A stretch of 64,000 nt of DNA from Saccharopolyspora gregorii (GTDB lineage Bacteria > Actinomycetota > Actinomycetes > Mycobacteriales > Pseudonocardiaceae). The notes under the pieces are model-generated. The model was not told where the DNA came from, did no database searches, and worked only from the letters and a program-made list of their open reading frames with translations. The translations under genes were made by a program, and so were the position numbers. Below are positions 25,369 to 32,638 of this stretch, piece after piece. The stretch is from positions 3,534,001-3,598,000 of the forward strand of contig NZ_CP059556.1 of assembly GCF_024734405.1 (NCBI RefSeq). Reading direction: 5' to 3'. Numbering within the stretch: position 1 is the first letter of the stretch; each line of letters starts with the position of its first letter.

Positions 25369-26391
25369 CTACCGCCCCACCGCCGAGAGCGGGATCTCGC
25401 CGGAGCCGCGGGCGGTCAGCCGCAGCGGGAGGGTCAGCGTGGCGCCGGTGCCCGCGGTGCCGTCGAGCTGCTTGAACAGCTCCTCGGTGGCGGTGCGGGC
25501 GACGACCTCCGGCGACTGGTCCACGACGGACACCGCCGGGTACAGCGAATCGGCCATCGGGAAGTCGCCGAAGCTGATGAACGCGATGTCGGTGCGCCCG
25601 CGCGCGTGCAGCGCCGGCACCACGCCCAGCGAGCAGCGGGCGTTGGAGGACAGCACCGCGGTCGGCGGTGCGGCGGAGCGCAGCAGCTCGTCCAGCGCGC
25701 TGCGCGCTTCGGCGGCGCTGGACAGGCCGGTCTTGACCAGGGTCTCGTCCACGCCGACGCGGGAGCTCTCCATCGCGCTGCGGTAACCGCGGATGCGTTC
25801 ACCGGTGGTGTAGACGTCGGGCCGGTCGCCGATGAGCGCGATCCGGGTGTGCCCGGAGTGCAGCAGGTGCCGGGTGGCGGCCTCGGCGGCGCCGAAGTCG
25901 TCGCCGAGCACCGTGGTGCCCAGCCCGGCCGCCGGTCGCGCCGGGCGGTCGGCGAACACGACCGGCGTGGTGCCGGCGACGGCGCGCAGGTAGCTCTGGT
26001 CGCGGCTCACCGGCACCATGATCAGCCCGGAGACCTGGCGCTGCAGCAGGCTCTCCACCAGCGCGTGCTCCCGGTCCGGGTCGCCGCCGACGCTGGAGAC
26101 GAGCACCGCGTGCCCGCGTTCCAGCGCGCACCGCTCGATGACGCTGGCCATCTCGGCGAAGAACGGGTCGGAGAGGGATTCCAGCACCACGCCGATCGCC
26201 TCGTCCCGGCCGACGCGCAGCGAGCGGGCGTGGAAGTTGGGGCGGTAGTTCAGCTCTTCGATGACGGCCTGCACCTGGTCGCGAGTGCTCGCCGAGACCC
26301 CGGCCGCGCCGTTGATCACGCGGGAGACGGTCTTGGGGCTCACTCCGGCCGCGGTGGCCACGTCGTAGAGCGTGACGTCGCCTGCTGGCAC
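25369..26391 (-). CDS. LacI-family repressor of the FGGY kinase/aldolase operon
   Basis: The 340-aa protein has the helix-turn-helix 'TLYDVATAAGVSPKTVSRVIN' at residues 7-27, the hinge 'LNYRPNFHARSLRVGRDE' and a sugar-binding sensor domain ('SDPFFAEMASVIERC', 'IAFISFGDF'). The start GTG has AAGGAA 8 bases upstream and lies inside the 3' end of the P-loop kinase gene (52-base overlap), so it is the last gene of a five-gene operon. The GWCATCGATGTC palindromes in front of that operon (30784, 30818) are its likely sites, which would make the operon self-regulated. Confidence 0.9.
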   Translation of the reverse strand: MPAGDVTLYDVATAAGVSPKTVSRVINGAAGVSASTRDQVQAVIEELNYRPNFHARSLRVGRDEAIGVVLESLSDPFFAEMASVIERCALERGHAVLVSSVGGDPDREHALVESLLQRQVSGLIMVPVSRDQSYLRAVAGTTPVVFADRPARPAAGLGTTVLGDDFGAAEAATRHLLHSGHTRIALIGDRPDVYTTGERIRGYRSAMESSRVGVDETLVKTGLSSAAEARSALDELLRSAAPPTAVLSSNARCSLGVVPALHARGRTDIAFISFGDFPMADSLYPAVSVVDQSPEVVARTATEELFKQLDGTAGTGATLTLPLRLTARGSGEIPLSAVGR

Positions 26392-26951
26392 GCCGAGTTC
26401 CTTTCCGTCAGGCCGCGGTCCAGCTCGGTGAGCTGCGCCGCGATCGGCCGGGTCGCGTCCACTCTAACGTGGGGCGTGCGCGGCGGGTCCGCGCGCGCGG
26501 CCCGGACCTGCGCGGGGTCGGCGAGCTTCGCCGCGTCCCGGGCGGCGGCGCGTGCGCGCATCCGCCGCAGCGCCACCTCGGGCGGGCAGTCGACCCACAC
26601 CAGCACGGGTTCGGCACCGGTGGCGCGGAACCGGGCGGCGACCGCCTCCCACGCGGCCGGGTCGGTGCGTTCGGCGGTGAACGGAGCGACGAGCACCGCC
26701 GAGGTGCCGGTGCGCACCGTGTCCAGCGCGGTGCCCAGCAGCGATTCGTAGCGGGCGGTGCGGGCGTGCTCCCGCATCCACGGGCTGTCGGGGGTGGCGC
26801 TGCCGCTGATCTCGCCGAGCAGGGCGGTCAGCGGCCCGGCCAGCACGTCCAGGTCCAGCAGCGCCGCGCCCCACCGGCCGGCGGCCACCCCGGCGAGCGT
26901 GCTCTTGCCGCTCGCCGGGGCGCCGCTGACGAACAGGGCGAGCGGGCTCAT
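26340..26951 (-). CDS. P-loop kinase-like ATPase (AAA_33/gluconokinase-like)
   Basis: The 203-aa protein starts with a Walker A motif 'FVSGAPASGKSTLAG' at residues 7-21. It also has 'ALLDLDVLAGPLT' (acidic strand after Walker A) and 'VLVWVDCPPEVALRRMRARAAARD', the Arg-rich lid typical of small-molecule kinases. It probably phosphorylates a sugar or related metabolite. Its ATG overlaps the transporter stop by 4 bases and its last 17 codons overlap the LacI gene. Two kinases (this and the FGGY enzyme) plus a LacD-type aldolase in one operon would fit a bisphosphate route, as in the tagatose pathway. The sugar is not known. Confidence 0.75.
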   Translation of the reverse strand: MSPLALFVSGAPASGKSTLAGVAAGRWGAALLDLDVLAGPLTALLGEISGSATPDSPWMREHARTARYESLLGTALDTVRTGTSAVLVAPFTAERTDPAAWEAVAARFRATGAEPVLVWVDCPPEVALRRMRARAAARDAAKLADPAQVRAARADPPRTPHVRVDATRPIAAQLTELDRGLTERNSACQQATSRSTTWPPRPE

Positions 26952-28324
26952 CGCCGCGCCCTGGCCCGCAGCACGGCCTCGACCTCTTCCAGGGTGCGGC
27001 CGCGGGTCTCCGGCAGGTACTTCTTCAGGTACCAGAAGCCGATCAGGCCGAACACCGCGTAGAGCCAGAACAACCCGCTGGGCGTGAACGCCTCGAACGC
27101 GCTGAGCACCGTCAGTGAGATGATCAGGTTCAGGCCCCAGTGCGTGAACATCCCGAAGCTGCCCGCCTTCCCGCGCAGCGCGGTCGGGAAGATCTCGCTG
27201 TTGATCAGCCACATGGCCAGCCCGATGCTCGCCGAGAACATCGCCTCGTAGGTGATCAGCAGCGCGACCAGCGCGACGCCCCAGCCACCGCTGAGGTCGG
27301 TGACCGCGTACAGCAGCCCGATGCCGACCAGCGAGGCCACCACGCCGCCGAGGCCGACCAGCAGCAGCGGCCGCCGCCCGATCCGGTCCACCAGCAGCAG
27401 CCCGACGAGGGTGAACACCACGTTCGCCACGCCGATGCCCACCGAGGACAGGATCGCCGCGGACGCCCCGAACCCGGCCTTGGTCAGCAGCGTCGGCGCG
27501 TAGTAGGTGATGGCGTTGACGCCGACGAGCTGGTTCACCGCCGCCACCCCGATGCCGAGGTAGATCGCCGGGCGCATCGCGGGCTTGAGCACGTCCCGGT
27601 AGGTCACCGAGTCCTCGGCCGTGACCGCGCCGGACAGCGTGCTCAGCTCCGCATCGACGCGGTCGGCGCCGACGATGCGCCGCAGCACGGCGCGGGCCTC
27701 GTCGGTCCGGCCGCGCGCGACGAGCCACCGCGGGCTCTCCGGCAGCCCGAACAGGCCGAAGAACATCAGCAGCGACGGGATGCCCGCCAGACCGAGCATC
27801 CAGCGCCACGCGCCCGCCTCGGCGAGCAGGAAACCGGACACGTAGGACAGCAGGATCCCGGAGCTGATCATGATCTGGTTGATCGAGACCAGGCTGCCGC
27901 GCTTCTCCGGCGGGGCGATCTCGGCGATGTAGGCGGGCACCGACAGCGAGGCGGTGCCGATCGCGAAGCCGAGCAGCAGCCGCGAGCCCAGCAGGGTCGC
28001 CAGGTCCGGCGCCAGCGCGGAGATCACCGCACCGGCGGTGAAGACGACGCTGGTGATCGACAGGGTGCGCCTGCGGCCGAGCGCGTCGGCGATGATGCCG
28101 CCGAGCCCGACGCCGACGATCGCGCCGACCAGCAGCGAGGCCACCACGACCTGCTGCCACAGCTCGGAGAGCGCGAACTGCGGGGCGATGTAGAGCAGGG
28201 CTGCCGAGATGACACCGGTGTCGTATCCGAACAGCAGCCCGCCGAGGGCCGCGACGACCGCGGCTCCGGTGACGGCCGCCGCGGGCGAACGAGCAGGGGC
28301 TGGTGCGGGTGACGTGGTGGTCAC
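26948..28324 (-). CDS. MFS sugar porter (SP family)
   Basis: The 458-aa protein has twelve membrane segments and all sugar-porter signatures: 'GGLLFGYDTGVISAAL' in segment 1, 'ADALGRRRTL', 'PAYIAEIAPPEKRG' (PES/E-R-G motif after segment 4), 'GLPESPRWLVARGR' (PESPR), 'AVNQLVGVNAITYYAPTLL' and 'PETRGRTLEEVE' (PETRG) at the C-terminus. It imports a sugar or polyol by H+ symport. The GTG at 28324 has GAGGT at 7 bases. It follows the aldolase gene in the operon after a 76-base gap with a hairpin. Confidence 0.9.
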   Translation of the reverse strand: MTTTSPAPAPARSPAAAVTGAAVVAALGGLLFGYDTGVISAALLYIAPQFALSELWQQVVVASLLVGAIVGVGLGGIIADALGRRRTLSITSVVFTAGAVISALAPDLATLLGSRLLLGFAIGTASLSVPAYIAEIAPPEKRGSLVSINQIMISSGILLSYVSGFLLAEAGAWRWMLGLAGIPSLLMFFGLFGLPESPRWLVARGRTDEARAVLRRIVGADRVDAELSTLSGAVTAEDSVTYRDVLKPAMRPAIYLGIGVAAVNQLVGVNAITYYAPTLLTKAGFGASAAILSSVGIGVANVVFTLVGLLLVDRIGRRPLLLVGLGGVVASLVGIGLLYAVTDLSGGWGVALVALLITYEAMFSASIGLAMWLINSEIFPTALRGKAGSFGMFTHWGLNLIISLTVLSAFEAFTPSGLFWLYAVFGLIGFWYLKKYLPETRGRTLEEVEAVLRARARR

Positions 28325-28365
28325 GGTCGTACCTCGTTTCTCCGGCGACGCTGCCGGGAAAGAGC

Positions 28366-28392
28366 GGTGGCCGCCCGGGCGGGACGGCCACC
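28366..28392 (-). terminator. Intercistronic hairpin between aldolase and transporter genes
   Basis: GGTGGCCG and CGGCCACC form an 8-bp stem around an 11-base loop. It may act as an attenuator or mRNA-stabilising structure, lowering transporter and kinase expression relative to the catabolic genes. Confidence 0.35.
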
Positions 28393-28400
28393 GGGGGACG

Positions 28401-29294
28401 TCAGACTGCGGCGTGCGGGGTGGCGCGGCCCTGGATCGCGGCGACGCACTCGTCGAGCCTGCGCCGCGCGGTGTCGGCGAGGAACGGCCGCCGGTCGGGC
28501 TGGTCGAGCAGCACGGCGTCCTTCCAGAACGCGCGGCCGGCGATGAAGCCGGAGGCGCCGCCTTCGTCGCAGGAGATCCGCAGCACGTCCTTGAACTCGT
28601 CGAAGCCGACACCCGCCGAGAGCACGACCCACGGCACGCTGACGGCCTCGGCGATCCGGCGGCAGGCTTCGGCCGAGCCGGGGTACTCCAGCTTGAGCAG
28701 GTCGGGCTTGAGCTCGTCGAGGGCGCGGGCGGATTCGATGATCGCGTCGGCGCGCGCGTCCGGGGTCAGTTCGCCTTCCCCGGGCAGCGGGTAGATCAGG
28801 TTCTCGACCACCGAGGGCACGCCCTCGGTGCGGCAGTCCGCCACGACCTCGGCGGCGGCGGCCAGCGCCTCCGCGGAGACGTCGCGGCCGCCGAGCTCGG
28901 GGTCCCGGTCGGCGCGCAGCTGCACGAAGAACTTCACCGCGTGCCCGCCCATGTCGCGCACCCAGCGGGCGTCCTGCGCGGGTTCGCGCCGGGTGAGCGG
29001 TTCGTCGCCGAACTTGCCGCGGTCGGACGGTTCGGCGGCGACCGCGAGTCCGGCACCGGGGGCGAGGTTGCCGTCGGCGATGGCGGCCGGGACGCCGAAG
29101 TCGGGGTCGACGAGCAGCCCGCTGGCGCTGGGCGAGAGGCCGCCGATGACGTCGCCCTTGAACGCGCGCAGCAGGTCGTCGTCGATGGGCTGGCCCGCCG
29201 CGGTGAACATGCGGCGCAGGGTGTTGCGCTGGTCGAGGGCGACGATGGCGAAGGTGCCGTCGGACTGGGCGATGTCGGCGAGTGCCGCGGTCAT
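28401..29294 (-). CDS. Class I aldolase of the LacD/tagatose-bisphosphate type
   Basis: The 297-aa TIM-barrel protein begins with 'FAIVALDQRNTLRRMF', the LacD/YihT-type N-terminus. It has 'GLLVDPDFGVPAA', 'HAVKFFVQLRAD' (Lys at the Schiff-base position region), 'LLKLEYPGS' (second Lys candidate) and 'WVVLSAGVGFDEF' for phosphate binding. Enzymes of this family cleave tagatose-1,6-bisphosphate or 6-deoxy-6-sulfofructose-1-phosphate. The ATG overlaps the FGGY kinase stop (ATGA), so kinase and aldolase are produced together. The exact ketose phosphate is unknown. Confidence 0.8.
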   Translation of the reverse strand: MTAALADIAQSDGTFAIVALDQRNTLRRMFTAAGQPIDDDLLRAFKGDVIGGLSPSASGLLVDPDFGVPAAIADGNLAPGAGLAVAAEPSDRGKFGDEPLTRREPAQDARWVRDMGGHAVKFFVQLRADRDPELGGRDVSAEALAAAAEVVADCRTEGVPSVVENLIYPLPGEGELTPDARADAIIESARALDELKPDLLKLEYPGSAEACRRIAEAVSVPWVVLSAGVGFDEFKDVLRISCDEGGASGFIAGRAFWKDAVLLDQPDRRPFLADTARRRLDECVAAIQGRATPHAAV

Positions 29295-30715
29295 AGTTCT
29301 GCTCCGATGGGGTCGAGGGTGTGCTCGGTGAACCGACGCGCGATGTCCACTGCGGACAGCGCGGTATCGCCGTCGCCGTGCGCGGCGGCGCGGGCGGCGA
29401 AGATGGCGGCGCCGTAGGCGCTGGGCTGGTCGATCCGCGCGTAGCGGACCGCCGGGAGGCTGCGTTCCTTCACCGCGCGGAAGCTGCCCATCCGGGTCCA
29501 GCCGCCGGCGGCGGTGACGTGTTCGTGCGGTCCGGCTTCGGCGGCCATCAGCGCGATGACCGCGTCGGTCTCGGCCATGGCGTGGGCGAGGGCGGCGGAC
29601 CAGACGTCCAGCGGGGTGGCGTCGTCCCCGCCGAGGCGCACGTCGACGTGCTCGCTGCGGGCGTGCGCGCCGGTGATCCGCACCGAGCCCGGGTCCGGGG
29701 TGCGGGCCAGCCAGTCGCGGTCGAGTTCGGCCCTGGCGGGTTGGTCCTTGCGGCCCAGCAGCGCGAGGACCTGGTCGAGCAGCAGCCCGCCCCGGGTGCC
29801 GCCGAGCAGCAGGCGGCGGCCGGGCAGCACGTGCAGGCCCTGCGCGACGCCCTCGGCGGTGAGCCGCCGCCGCTGCTCGTCGCGCAGCGGTGCGGACGCG
29901 ACGCGCAGCAGCGCCTCGGAGGTGCCGCAGGAGTCGAACAGGTGCTCGCCGTGCCACACGCCGCTGGCGACCGAGGCGACCGGGTGGTCGTGCCCGGCGA
30001 CGGTGAGCACCGCGCCGCGCACCGCCTCCGGCGCACCGGGGTGGTCGACGGTGCCGATCGGCGTTCCGGCGGTGGTGAGCGGTGGCAGCACCGCGGCGGG
30101 CAGCGCCAGGTGTTCCAGCGCCGGGTCCCACGGCTGCTCGGTCACCTGGTCCAGCAGGCCGGTACGGGAGGCCAGCGAGGGTTCGGTGACGGGCCGCCCG
30201 CCGAGCGCGTGCGCGACGAATTCGGGGACGTTGAGCCAGGTTCCGGCCCGCTGCGGCGGAAGTCCGCGCCCGACGAGCCAGCCGAGCTTGGCGAACGAGC
30301 ACAGCGGGCTCAGCGGCAGCCCGGTGTGCGCGCTGAACTCGCCCGCAAGGTCCGCGGGCAGCGCGGCGAGTTCGGCGCCGCCGCGCTGGTCGAACCAGGC
30401 GATCACCGGGTGCATCGGCTCGCCGCCGCGGTCGAGCAGCACGCCGGACTCGGCCATCCCGGTGATCGCGGCGGAGACGACGCGCAGCGCGCCTGCGGAC
30501 CGCTCGGCCACCTGGACCGCGTCGGTCATCGCGGACAGCACCCGTTCCAGCAGCAGGCCGGCGGGCAGTTCGCTGTGCCCGTCCGCGGTGCGGTGCCACT
30601 GCGTCGGAGTGCGCCGGAGGCTCAGCACGACGCCGGCCCGATCGGCGACCAGCACCTTGATCTCGGTGCTGCCCACGTCGATGCCGACGACCGCTTCGGT
30701 CGCTGCGAAGTCCAC
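29291..30715 (-). CDS. FGGY-family carbohydrate kinase
   Basis: The 474-aa protein has the ASKHA fold: 'VVGIDVGSTEIKVLVAD' (phosphate-1), 'PVIAWFDQRGGAE' (substrate loop), 'LTVAGHDHPVASVASGV' (catalytic Asp region), 'DSCGTSEALLR' (phosphate-2) and 'TAAGGWTRMGSFRAVK' (adenosine loop). It is closest in style to xylulo-, fuculo- and glycerokinase relatives. I chose the GTG at 30715 with AAGGAG 9 bases upstream; an ATG at 30769 is in frame but adds a non-conserved leader. It is the first gene of the operon, preceded by two CATCGATG palindromes. Confidence 0.85.
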   Translation of the reverse strand: MDFAATEAVVGIDVGSTEIKVLVADRAGVVLSLRRTPTQWHRTADGHSELPAGLLLERVLSAMTDAVQVAERSAGALRVVSAAITGMAESGVLLDRGGEPMHPVIAWFDQRGGAELAALPADLAGEFSAHTGLPLSPLCSFAKLGWLVGRGLPPQRAGTWLNVPEFVAHALGGRPVTEPSLASRTGLLDQVTEQPWDPALEHLALPAAVLPPLTTAGTPIGTVDHPGAPEAVRGAVLTVAGHDHPVASVASGVWHGEHLFDSCGTSEALLRVASAPLRDEQRRRLTAEGVAQGLHVLPGRRLLLGGTRGGLLLDQVLALLGRKDQPARAELDRDWLARTPDPGSVRITGAHARSEHVDVRLGGDDATPLDVWSAALAHAMAETDAVIALMAAEAGPHEHVTAAGGWTRMGSFRAVKERSLPAVRYARIDQPSAYGAAIFAARAAAHGDGDTALSAVDIARRFTEHTLDPIGAEL

Positions 30716-30783
30716 CTCGGCACGCTCCTTCTGCCGCTGAGCGCCGGCCTCGTCGCCGGCTGGGGACACGAAACCGCCCCGTT

Positions 30784-30795
30784 GTCATCGATGTC
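30784..30795. promoter_or_regulatory. LacI-type operator of the kinase operon, copy 1
   Basis: GTCATCGATGTC is 10/12 symmetric and 69 bases upstream of the kinase start. On the minus strand it overlaps a perfect TTGACA (30792-30797) that could be the -35. Confidence 0.6.
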
Positions 30796-30817
30796 AACGC
30801 TTTCTCGATTCACCTCG

Positions 30818-30829
30818 GACATCGATGTC
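30818..30829. promoter_or_regulatory. LacI-type operator of the kinase operon, copy 2
   Basis: GACATCGATGTC is a perfect 12-base palindrome, 34 bases from copy 1 (about three helical turns, same face). It is the likely binding site of the LacI protein encoded at the operon end. Confidence 0.7.
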
Positions 30830-30856
30830 AGGCGTGGGAAGCGAGATCCGGAGGGC

Positions 30857-30868
30857 GAAAACGTTTTC
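30857..30868. promoter_or_regulatory. LacI-like palindrome before the cutinase gene
   Basis: GAAAACGTTTTC is a perfect 12-base palindrome directly before TTGACG (30869-30874), a possible -35 of the cutinase-like gene. Its core differs from the CATCGATG sites but resembles the TTGAAACGTT sites before the rhamnose operon. Confidence 0.6.
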
Positions 30869-30968
30869 TTGACGCCCCGCGAATCCGGCAAGATCCTCCG
30901 AAGGTGATCAATCGGGCACGCCCCTCCGGTGCCCGCGACCCCGATCCGCTTCGAGAAAGGCGTGGTTC

Positions 30969-31853
30969 ATGACCGCAACGCCTCCCCCGCCGCACCGCGG
31001 CCGCCGGACGCTGATCGCCCTGGCGGCGATGCTCGGCCTGCTGGCGGGCGGGTCACCGGTGGCCCGAGCCGCGGACGACTCCTTCCAGCGCGGACCCGAC
31101 CCGACCGACGAGAGCCTGGCGGCGCCGCTGGGTCCGTTCGACATCGCGCGGGACGTGGTGCCGCGCAGCGCCGTCGACGGCTTCGGCGGCGGCACGATCT
31201 ACTACCCGACCGACACCTCCGAAGGCACCTTCGGCGCCGTGGCCGTCTCCCCCGGCTACACCGGCGACCAGTCCTCGATGGCCTGGTACGGGCCGCGGCT
31301 GGCCTCGCAGGGCTTCGTGGTGTTCACCATCGACACCTTCACTCCCACCGACCAGCCGGGTTCGCGCGGGCGCCAGCTGCTCGCCGCGCTCGACCACCTG
31401 ACCGCGGACTCGGCCGTGCGGGACCGCGTGGACGCCGACCGCCTCGGCGTCGTCGGCCACTCGATGGGCGGCGGCGGCTCGCTGGAGGCCGTCGTCGCGG
31501 ACCCGGACCTGCGGGCCGCGATCCCGCTCACCCCGTGGCACACCAGGAAGGACTGGTCCGGCGTGCGGACCCCGACGCTGATCATCGGCGCGGAGCGGGA
31601 CTCGGTGGCGCCGGTCCGCTCGCACGCGGAGCCGTTCTACGAGAGCCTGCCCGGCGAACCGGACAAGGCCTACCTCGAACTGGCCGGGGCCGGGCACCTC
31701 GCGCCGAACACGGCCAACACCACGATCGCGAAGACGGGCATCGCCTGGCTCAAGCGCTTCCTCGACGAGGACACCCGCTACGAGCGGTTCCTCTGCCCGC
31801 CGCCGAGCGGGCCGGAGATCGCCGAGTACCGGGACACCTGCCCGATCGATTAG
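30969..31853 (+). CDS. Secreted cutinase / polyester (PET) hydrolase homologue
   Basis: The 294-aa protein has a signal peptide (RRGR region, hydrophobic 15-27, cleavage near A-R-A at 34). The alpha/beta-hydrolase body strongly resembles LCC/Thermobifida cutinases. Ser165 lies in 'GHSMGGGG', Asp211 in 'IIGAERDSVAP' and His243 in 'AGHLAPNT'; Tyr97 and Met166 form the oxyanion hole, Trp190 lies in 'IPLTPWH', and Cys276-Cys291 form the C-terminal disulfide. Where LCC-type enzymes have Phe after the catalytic His, this one has Leu244. It would cut cutin, suberin or synthetic polyesters outside the cell. AGAAAGG precedes the ATG, and a LacI-like palindrome overlaps the promoter. A hairpin terminator follows. 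Confidence 0.9.
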   Translation: MTATPPPPHRGRRTLIALAAMLGLLAGGSPVARAADDSFQRGPDPTDESLAAPLGPFDIARDVVPRSAVDGFGGGTIYYPTDTSEGTFGAVAVSPGYTGDQSSMAWYGPRLASQGFVVFTIDTFTPTDQPGSRGRQLLAALDHLTADSAVRDRVDADRLGVVGHSMGGGGSLEAVVADPDLRAAIPLTPWHTRKDWSGVRTPTLIIGAERDSVAPVRSHAEPFYESLPGEPDKAYLELAGAGHLAPNTANTTIAKTGIAWLKRFLDEDTRYERFLCPPPSGPEIAEYRDTCPID

Positions 31854-31862
31854 TGCGGCACC

Positions 31863-31896
31863 GATCGCCGCCGCCCCGAACGGTGCGGCGGCGATC
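31863..31896 (+). terminator. Hairpin terminator after the cutinase gene
   Basis: GATCGCCGCCGC and its exact complement form a 12-bp stem around a 10-base loop, 10 bases after the stop codon. Confidence 0.75.
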
Positions 31897-31999
31897 CACC
31901 GGCCGCTCCACAGTGGACCACCAGCGGTCCGGGCGGCGGGCGGTCCGCGCCGGTAGGTTGGCGGGGGCCGCACCGACCGACGCAACAGGGAGGACCCGC

Positions 32000-32419
32000 A
32001 TGTCCACGCCACCGCTCCCCGACGAGACGATCGCCTTGCTGCGCAAGCCGAACCCGTCGACGATCACCACCCTGCGCTCCGACGGGCAGCCCGTCTCCGC
32101 CGCCACCTGGTACCTGTGGGACGACGGCGTGGTGCTGGTGAACATGGACGAGGGGCGCAAGCGGCTCGGCCACCTCCGCCGGGACCCGCGGGTCTCGCTG
32201 ACGGTGCTCGACGCCGCGGACTGGTACACCCACGTCACCCTGATCGGCCGGGTCACCGAGCTGCGCGACGACCCCGGTCTGGTGGACATCGACCGGCTCG
32301 CCCAGCACTACCTCGGCAGCCCCTACCCCGACCGGGAGCGCTCCCGGGTCACCGCCGTGGTCGAGATCGACCGCTGGCACGGCTGGGGCAGCCAGAAGGA
32401 CAACACCCAGGCCGGGTGA
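32000..32419 (+). CDS. PPOX-class F420-dependent oxidoreductase-like protein
   Basis: The 139-aa split-barrel protein has 'PNPSTITTLRSDGQPVSAATWYLWDDG', broken up as STITTLR-x-DG-x-P and a W-Y-x-W-D strand, then 'RKRLGHLRRDPRVSLTV', the flavin/F420-binding basic stretch of actinobacterial PPOX/FDOR-B proteins. The chain ends in a Trp-rich tail (WHGWGS). The ATG has AGGGAGG 7 bases upstream. It stands alone between the cutinase and the MBL-like genes. The substrate is unknown; family members reduce quinones, biliverdin or coumarins with F420H2. Confidence 0.8.
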   Translation: MSTPPLPDETIALLRKPNPSTITTLRSDGQPVSAATWYLWDDGVVLVNMDEGRKRLGHLRRDPRVSLTVLDAADWYTHVTLIGRVTELRDDPGLVDIDRLAQHYLGSPYPDRERSRVTAVVEIDRWHGWGSQKDNTQAG

Positions 32420-32442
32420 CTCCGCCGCTCCCGCTGCTCGGG

Positions 32443-32591
32443 GCTCGGGTGGCGGAACCTCACTGCCTGCCTTCCCACTCGTGTGGCTGATGCTCGGGTA
32501 GCGGAATCTCAGCGGTGTCCGCCGCCGGCAGGACAACGACACCAAGCCGGGCAGGCTCCCGGACCGGCCCCGAGGTTCCGCCACCCCCAGC
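32443..32591. repeat. Direct and inverted short repeats after the PPOX gene
   Basis: GCTCGGGTGGCGGAACCTCA (32443) recurs with two changes at 32492, and its inverse GAGGTTCCGCCACCC lies at 32572-32586, giving a 15-bp perfect long-range stem with 32447-32461. At 32530 a sequence resembles the last codons of the PPOX gene (AGGACAAC...AAGCCGGG). The block probably serves as a terminator and looks duplicated. Confidence 0.55.
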
Positions 32592-32638
32592 GCCGCACGG
32601 CCCCAGCAGCACGGGCGGCGGAAGCCGGGAGCGACCGC

